Source: Miscanthus floridulus
Taxonomy: Eukaryota > Streptophyta > Magnoliopsida > Poales > Poaceae
Reading direction: 5' to 3'
Length of the DNA stretch: 64,000 nt
NCBI RefSeq assembly: GCF_019320115.1
Contig: NC_089581.1
Coordinates: forward strand, 7,689,707 to 7,753,706
A program made the position numbers and the translations under genes. Positions 57,045-64,000 of the stretch are shown one piece after another (positions within the stretch are counted from its first letter, which is position 1; each line of letters begins with the position of its first letter). Under the pieces are notes generated by a model. The model saw nothing but the letters and a program-made list of their open reading frames with translations. It searched no databases and was not told where the DNA came from.

Positions 57045-57087
<43 letters not shown>
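57045..57087. repeat. Homopolymer run of 43 G
   Basis: An uninterrupted G tract, C on the other strand. It is able in principle to form G-quadruplex structure. Exact length is likely to be uncertain in any assembly. Confidence 0.95.
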
Positions 57088-57089
<2 letters not shown>

Positions 57090-57728
57090 AGCACATGCTT
57101 GGCGCCACTAATCATCGGCGCTCATCGTGGGGGCGCATTTAATGCCCTAACGATCCTGCCAGCCAGATTAGCAGCTGACAGTTGCTTAACTGAACCGAAT
57201 CGCGTGCGTCGTCCGCTCTGCAACTGCAACGACGAACGAACAGCATGATCGTTCCGAACTGAATCATGGATCGAGCGTGCGCCGTGATGGAAAGTAACGC
57301 TGGCGTCTCGGAATTCGGGCATAAAAAAAAGGCGCGGCACGCATCTAATCACTCGTGTGAATACAAGGATCGGTTCAGGAATCAGGAGGCGGCGGCGTTC
57401 GTGTTCTTGAGCCACTCGTGCCTCGCAGCCACAGGAGATTGGCAGAAAGATCAGCCAGGTATGCTGAAACGAGCTGGTCACACGTGAATTCTGAATGGCG
57501 CCGGCGGATTACACGGGTGCAGTTCTTTGCCGAGATCAAACATCAACTAGTAAGATTAAACTCTTCGGCATGCACAAACTAGAGGCCTCATCTGAATGAA
57601 TTTCGTCTAAACTGACACGAAGAAACGGAAGCAGTGAAACGCACTCAAGTTGTCACACTGTACATCTTGTTTGGAAAGAAAAGAATTCGTCATGCGCGAC
57701 ATTGGCTGGCAGAGTCTCCGACGGGCTC

Positions 57729-59305
<1,577 letters not shown>

Positions 59306-59700
59306 GGCTTTCCTCAGAAAACTTGCACCGCCGGCAAATCCAAGTGCTAGTAGCACACTGGTAGCCTCGACTGAATTACCCAATGAGATTGCAACCACTA
59401 ATCAATCTAGACTTGCACATGAAATTGTGTTCCAGATGCTATCCTATGACTATTATTGAGTGGAGAGGTAGAAAGGTTTGCGAGAATTGCAGCAATGGTG
59501 GTGGCGTTGGAAAGAGTCTTTGCAAGATCTTTCTGCGATCTTATACAGGGAGAGCATATGTGAGGAGGCAGTCTCCTTGGGTCCTTCTCCTTCACTTGAT
59601 GTGAGCAGGAAGTAATTCTCGTGAGTATATGATATTCCATTTGGGAGTGAGAGGTGGAGCACGATCGGAATAAATTTTTTGCAAAGTCAACGAGGGGATG
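59306..59700 (-). promoter_or_regulatory. WRKY gene 5' region with TATA box and W-box
   Basis: On the minus strand TGTATAAG lies at about 59540-59547 and a TTGAC W-box core at 59686-59690. W-boxes in WRKY promoters commonly allow self- or cross-regulation. Start site not determined. Confidence 0.5.
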
Positions 59701-59805
59701 ATCAGATGATCAGGGCCGTCGGTACGGTGGACGGCCCAGATGCCTTCTGATTATTTTAAACAACCTTTTTATTAGGCGTCAAAACGTCCATTCTGAGTTA
59801 TCAAC

Positions 59806-59932
59806 TCAGACAGCTTGTTCGTTTCGTCGTAAACGATTGTAGATTATTTACCGCTGGCTGATTTAGTGTGAGAGAAAAATATCATTCCAGCAATAATCCA
59901 CGATCGTATACGAGCAAGCCAACAGGTTGTCT
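59806..59932. mobile_element. MITE of the GTAAACGATCGT family, copy 1
   Basis: Imperfect inverted repeat with ends ACAGCTTGTTCG and CCAACAGGTTGT and arms containing TCGTAAACGATTGTAGATTA facing TAATCCACGATCGTATACGA. Target duplication unclear. Confidence 0.65.
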
Positions 59933-60002
59933 ATCTTCTTGCCTTTTTGTTTTGTCTTGGTTTTTTTTTAAAAAAAACTGGTCAATCATCACGGGTTGTA
60001 AA

Positions 60003-60138
60003 GCCTCTTCGTTTGGCTGTGGCTTGTCGTAAACGATCGTAAATTTTCAGCCGGAACAGTATTTTTCTCTCACACAAACCAGCCAGCAGTACTTCTTTAC
60101 GAACCAGCAACGATACGAACCAGCCAACCGAACAGGCT
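60003..60138. mobile_element. MITE of the same family, copy 2
   Basis: Ends AGCCTCTTCGTTTGGCTG and CAGCCAACCGAACAGGCT. Interior CAGCCGGAACAGTATTTTTC matches the family. Confidence 0.7.
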
Positions 60139-61257
60139 GTAGAGCTGACAAGATGCTAACTATAAACGATAGTTGATTTAAGGTTGATTTAAATGGAACA
60201 ATTTACTCAGCGAATTTATATCTTGTCCAGCTCAGGGGCAGAACGGATCAACAATTCGTCGTTGTGTGGTTACTGGAAATTGCATTTGTTTATTGCTCAT
60301 TCAATGTGAATCTATGTCCCACAAAGCTAGCTGTTCAAGTCATCGGCAAAAAAAAAAAGGAAAAAAAGAAGCTAGATGTTCAAGTCATTCATCGGGGGAA
60401 AAAAGCTAGCTGTCCAAGCAAACCAACTTGACGTCGTAACACAATTTAAAATACAAAGTATTTTACTGTTTAATCAATTGTAACCTCCTTTACCTACTCC
60501 ATCCACCTTTTAAAATACAAAGTATTTTAGTTTGTCCTAAATTAAATTTATTTAACTTTGATCAAAGTTTGTTGTGTAAATATGTTAAGATCCGCAACAC
60601 CAAATAAATAAAGGTATTATCGAGGTATATTTCATGATCAGTTTAGTGAAGGTGTTAGTGTATTTTTTTCTATAATTTAGTTAAAATTAGATAAGTTAGT
60701 TTTAAGATAGAACGAAAAACATTACAATTTTTTTAAGATAGAACGAAAACACCTTACATTATTTTTAGAATATTCACCTTACAATTTCTACGAAGAGAGA
60801 GGGCATGTCTAGCTTTTTAAAGTGTAACCAAAAGAACGTTGATATTTAATAGATCCCTAAAATGGATAAAAGTATTGGAATGATAATAATGTCTGAAATT
60901 TTAGGGGGAGGGGGGTTTGGCAATTTCAGCCAAAATGACATGTCAGTAACGACATGCCACGCGTGGGACCTCTCTCCTCGCAAGACAGCACCCAGCAGCA
61001 AGGCGAAGCTATATTAAGTGCACTGGGTATAATTGCACCCATGCATATAATTTTAAAAATACGTATTGATAAGAACCAAATTTTCACCATATTTACACCC
61101 CCTATGTCACATATACTTGCACCGACAAAAAGGCAAGCACATCCCCTTGGATTTGCTCTAGCCCCACCCTTGATCAACAACACGGTTCACGCTCGTTGAA
61201 GTGCCACCTCACGGCATGCCTGGCTCACACAACCGCTGCACGAGAGTGAGAGAAACA
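60139..61257. other. AT-rich intergenic, MITE remnants
   Basis: A one-sided Stowaway-like end CTCCATCCACCTTTTAAAATA lies at about 60497. Bases 60920-61190 hold opposed 81- and 85-codon frames without domain. No gene is supported. Confidence 0.5.
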
Positions 61258-61292
61258 GAGAGAGGAGAGAGGAGAGAGGAGAGAGGAGAGAG
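61258..61292. repeat. (GGAGAGA)n microsatellite
   Basis: About five units of GGAGAGA. Confidence 0.9.
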
Positions 61293-62342
61293 GTAGAGAA
61301 ATAACATTTGTTATTGTAGCATCAAAATGATACAATCTCAATGAAGCTAAAGTTAGGAACGATAGAAAAAGGATTAGCTTTTACCTCGTCACAATGTGTT
61401 CTGGCAAAAAGATTCATGAAACAAATCAAGACATCAGCCACAACATCTATGAATTGCTATTATAACATTGTAGAAGCACATCTTGCAATGTAAAAAAAGA
61501 CCATGTTTGCAACATCATAATATGTTTCTGTTTCAACATCTCAAAAAAAAATTGCTAACGTGAGAGGCGTTAAGATCATCCATTGCAAACATCCAAAACT
61601 CACTGATTGAGACATCCTAATGTCTTACTTGGAACACAAAGAAACAAATAACACAACATCGTACAAATAGTTACCGCAAGATCGCTGGCGGCCCCTCCGC
61701 CACGCATTCGCCCAAGTGGTCGAGCTTGAGCACGTCCACAAAAGTAAGGTTGACTGCACGCACCGCCCACTGGCGATTGTCATCCTTGTTGGTTAGGAAG
61801 GCCTAGATCTATGACCATGCCCACCACCCTACATATCACCAATCAGCAGCGGTGCCTACTGGACATGGAGAAGTAGAGGTTGTGGGGTCGAGAGAGAGGC
61901 TTAGCAGTCATGGAATATAGGGGCGCGGAGGAGGGAAAGGGGGAAGATCATAGCAAAGGCAATGGAGGGACGACATATAGTACGGAGATGCTACACGAGT
62001 CACTAGATCCAAGCTTGTGAGCATGCAGCGGAGGAATGGAGAAGGGAAGGGAGGGGAGATATACCATCATGACCTTGCCTCTCTTGGGACAGTCCATGGC
62101 GACAAGGTGCAGCGCATGAGAGAGGGGGGGGGAGCCAAGGGATAGCAATTGGTAAACAGTAAAGGATGTAGAGAAATGGTAATGAAGAACATGTGAAAGA
62201 GGTTGTGCCATGTAATAGATAGGTAAATCTATCATAACATCATCTGATATTCGAGACTCCGTTCGAACATCCGACTGCTAGCGTTAGTGCATTACCGAAA
62301 GTGACAATATGGAGTGTGTTTCCTTTCTAAAGTAGAGTACTA
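61293..62342. other. Non-coding, related to the ATGTTGCAAG repeat family
   Basis: Bases 61430-61560 contain GCAACATC repeats resembling the inverse of 33662-34060. TCCGTTCGAACATCCGAC at about 62260 may be near an end of such an element. A 95-codon minus frame (62235-61948) has no domain. Confidence 0.4.
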
Positions 62343-62775
62343 GCTATGTTCCCTTTTATAAGGCGTACGCGCATATCAAGATTTGAATTAACTTTAAAAT
62401 CTTTGACCAATAATTTGGATAACAATTTTACACTACTATAATACAAAGTTTATACAGTTAGATTTGTAAGCAACTGTACTATCCAATGGTTTATAACCAT
62501 AAACGAGATACTATTAGGTAAATGAATCCCCACCAAAATGGTGGATTTCTCCTGGTGTTTCTATGTAGTAATAAAACATTATCACTAGTCATAGCACATG
62601 GGAATCTCACTAGGAGGCATTTAGTAGAAAAAATTTATACTAAATTTTAAATGCTAAAACACTAGGAGAAGCCCACCTCACCGAGAGAAGTCTAAAATTC
62701 TGGTTGTGAATGATCAAAGTGTAATTTAGAACAACATATCATTTCAAATTATGTCTTATGAAACAGAAGGGAGTG
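62343..62775. mobile_element. Stowaway-like MITE with a nested insert (tentative)
   Basis: Left GTTCCCTTTTATAAGGC and right GTCTTATGAAACAGAAGGGA are inverted repeats by eye. The middle (about 62520-62700) contains unrelated sequence, probably another insertion with ends not defined. Confidence 0.45.
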
Positions 62776-63799
62776 AGTACGTTTTTAAGAGCATAGTAGG
62801 GTCTAGTGTCATAAGTTGACCAATCACATTAAAATAAGCTTTTTGGTAACTTAAGGATGCTCGTGCCTTTGTTTAGCTCTGGGCTCAGCTGAATCGCTTT
62901 TGGTAAAGGGTACGTGTAGCATCTTATTCGGTGAAAGCAAGAAAAAAAGAGAGCCTAGTATATCTATATGTTGACTTGTGGAGTTGTGGTTGATCAGTCA
63001 CTGGTATTTATGTGGGCAGCACCAGTGGAGCCCGTGCCTCTCGGTCTCGAGCATGTCTAGAGTCTACTCCCCGTCTCCATCTCGGAAGTCAGAATTTGTA
63101 GCAGGTCAGCGGCCAATTAGTTGTTACTGCCATGCATTTTGCACTTGGTCAACTGCTCACTAATCAAGCGTTACCAACTTTTGCCCGGCCGGGGCATGCA
63201 TTCATTCGATCATCCCTGCTGCCCATCATCTGCATGCGAGCATCTAAGTACCACCGCCACCGGAGAGAACGCCAGCCCATTTCGATGGGTGATCGTCAGG
63301 ATGAACAACACTGTTGTTCGATCTTAAGTCTTAGCTCTTTCTGTATTATAGAACTTTGCCTAAAAATTTATGGGGGCTCCACAGGGGTTCTACTGCTCCG
63401 ATCTGAGTAGGGGGGTTTGAGCCCCCCGCCCCACCTCTGTGTCCGCCGTGGTGATCGTCAATTTGTCGTAGCCGCGTGGCGCCAAGGACCCTTCACTTTT
63501 CGCGTGTTCATTGTAGCCTACCCAACAATAGACCATGAGGCAAGCGTTTTTTCTTTGAAAAGACAATAAAAACTTTGCCATGAGCTTTGTTAGAAAAAAG
63601 AAAATAAAAAATATTGAGTGGTAACCACACTCAAAAACAGGATGCTCACCTATTTTTTATAACTTCAATGCAACGATCGACCAACTAACAAATTTAAACC
63701 TCACTGCACACTTAGGCACGTAACACCAAGCTATTCTAGTCGAGCCAACTAGCAACTCTATCCACTGACCAACTAACAACTTTCCTCACACACAGCGAG
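62776..63799. other. Intergenic, no supported gene
   Basis: Short frames only. GGGGGCTCCACAGGGGTTC and GAGCCCCCCGCCCC at about 63370-63435, followed by TCCGCCGTGG, suggest part of a GGCGGAGCC-type hAT element. Confidence 0.4.
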
Positions 63800-63930
63800 C
63801 GGCTATTGAACATGTTCGCTGGTTGGTTTTTGGGCTGATAAGCTCGGCTGGTGTTGGTTTATTGTGAGAGAAAAACACTGTTGGTTGACTGATAAGCTCT
63901 GGCTGAAACTAACAAGCGAACAGACTGATA
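63800..63930. mobile_element. MITE related to the 59806 family, copy 3
   Basis: TGTTCGCTGGTTGG at the left faces AACAAGCGAACAG at the right, with TGTGAGAGAAAAACACTGTT inside, typical of this family. Confidence 0.6.
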
Positions 63931-64000
63931 TATAACTAAATCGAGGCAGAAGAATTGGTGAAGAAGTTGTCTGATTTGATCATTATTGAGGAAAATAATG

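Noticed and set aside
59306..59398. Upstream extension of the WRKY frame as the true start
   Set aside because: The frame there begins with GTG, not ATG; the first ATG is at 59305 and matches the family N-terminus.

Overview
This is plant nuclear DNA from a grass, most likely a panicoid (sorghum, sugarcane, Miscanthus or maize type). The evidence is spliced genes with GT..AG introns, a 40S ribosomal protein and a WRKY factor with monocot-like GC-rich exons, and nested LTR retrotransposons, CACTA, Helitron, hAT and Tourist elements. The CACTA with TTTGCCGAGTGT-type subterminal repeats points the same way. No prokaryotic feature is present.

Layout. 1-5831: 3' part of a decayed Sirevirus-like Copia element (end of pol, env-like ORF, repeated polypurine tracts, 3' LTR). 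6369-9723: an intact four-exon gene for 40S ribosomal protein S15 (uS19); its large last intron holds a MITE-like insert and a 5'-truncated RTE-type LINE. 10572-11795 (minus): an intronless RING-finger protein. 12659-30301: a tandem pair of F-box/DUF295-like pseudogenes. The first copy is split by a 13-kb CACTA transposon (13822-26786, TTT target duplication) and the upstream region of the second by a 2.2-kb Helitron (27069-29258) that carries an HSP70 gene fragment, a hAT MITE and a nearly perfect hairpin. Each copy supplies the uninserted target sequence for the insertion in the other.

31-35 kb: serial duplications and four small DNA transposons with clear target duplications. 34795-49074: a dead Ty3/Gypsy chromovirus of Reina size whose integrase-end chromodomain is interrupted by a solo-LTR-like element A (39943-48633), itself interrupted by a related element B (42569-47230). 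49-53 kb: a Tourist MITE, a large inverted repeat and a small CACTA. 53274-55346: an inverted copy of the 29.4-32.3 kb segment, with a third F-box pseudogene and a 70-codon ORF predicted to encode a membrane peptide. 57729-59305 (minus): an intact group IId WRKY gene with three exons. 59.3-64 kb: intergenic DNA with MITEs.

The genes that look functional are RPS15, the WRKY gene and probably the RING gene. They are unrelated in role and do not form a pathway; everything else is transposon or broken duplicate. I found no new multi-gene system. The most informative signals are the paired empty/filled sites that date the insertions relative to the tandem duplication, the Helitron-captured HSP70 piece, the 75-bp hairpin, a chimeric PIF-transposase/Myb-SANT fragment inside the CACTA, and an excess of TAG stop codons in the dead retroelements that looks like CHG-methylation decay. 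Boundaries were read by eye.
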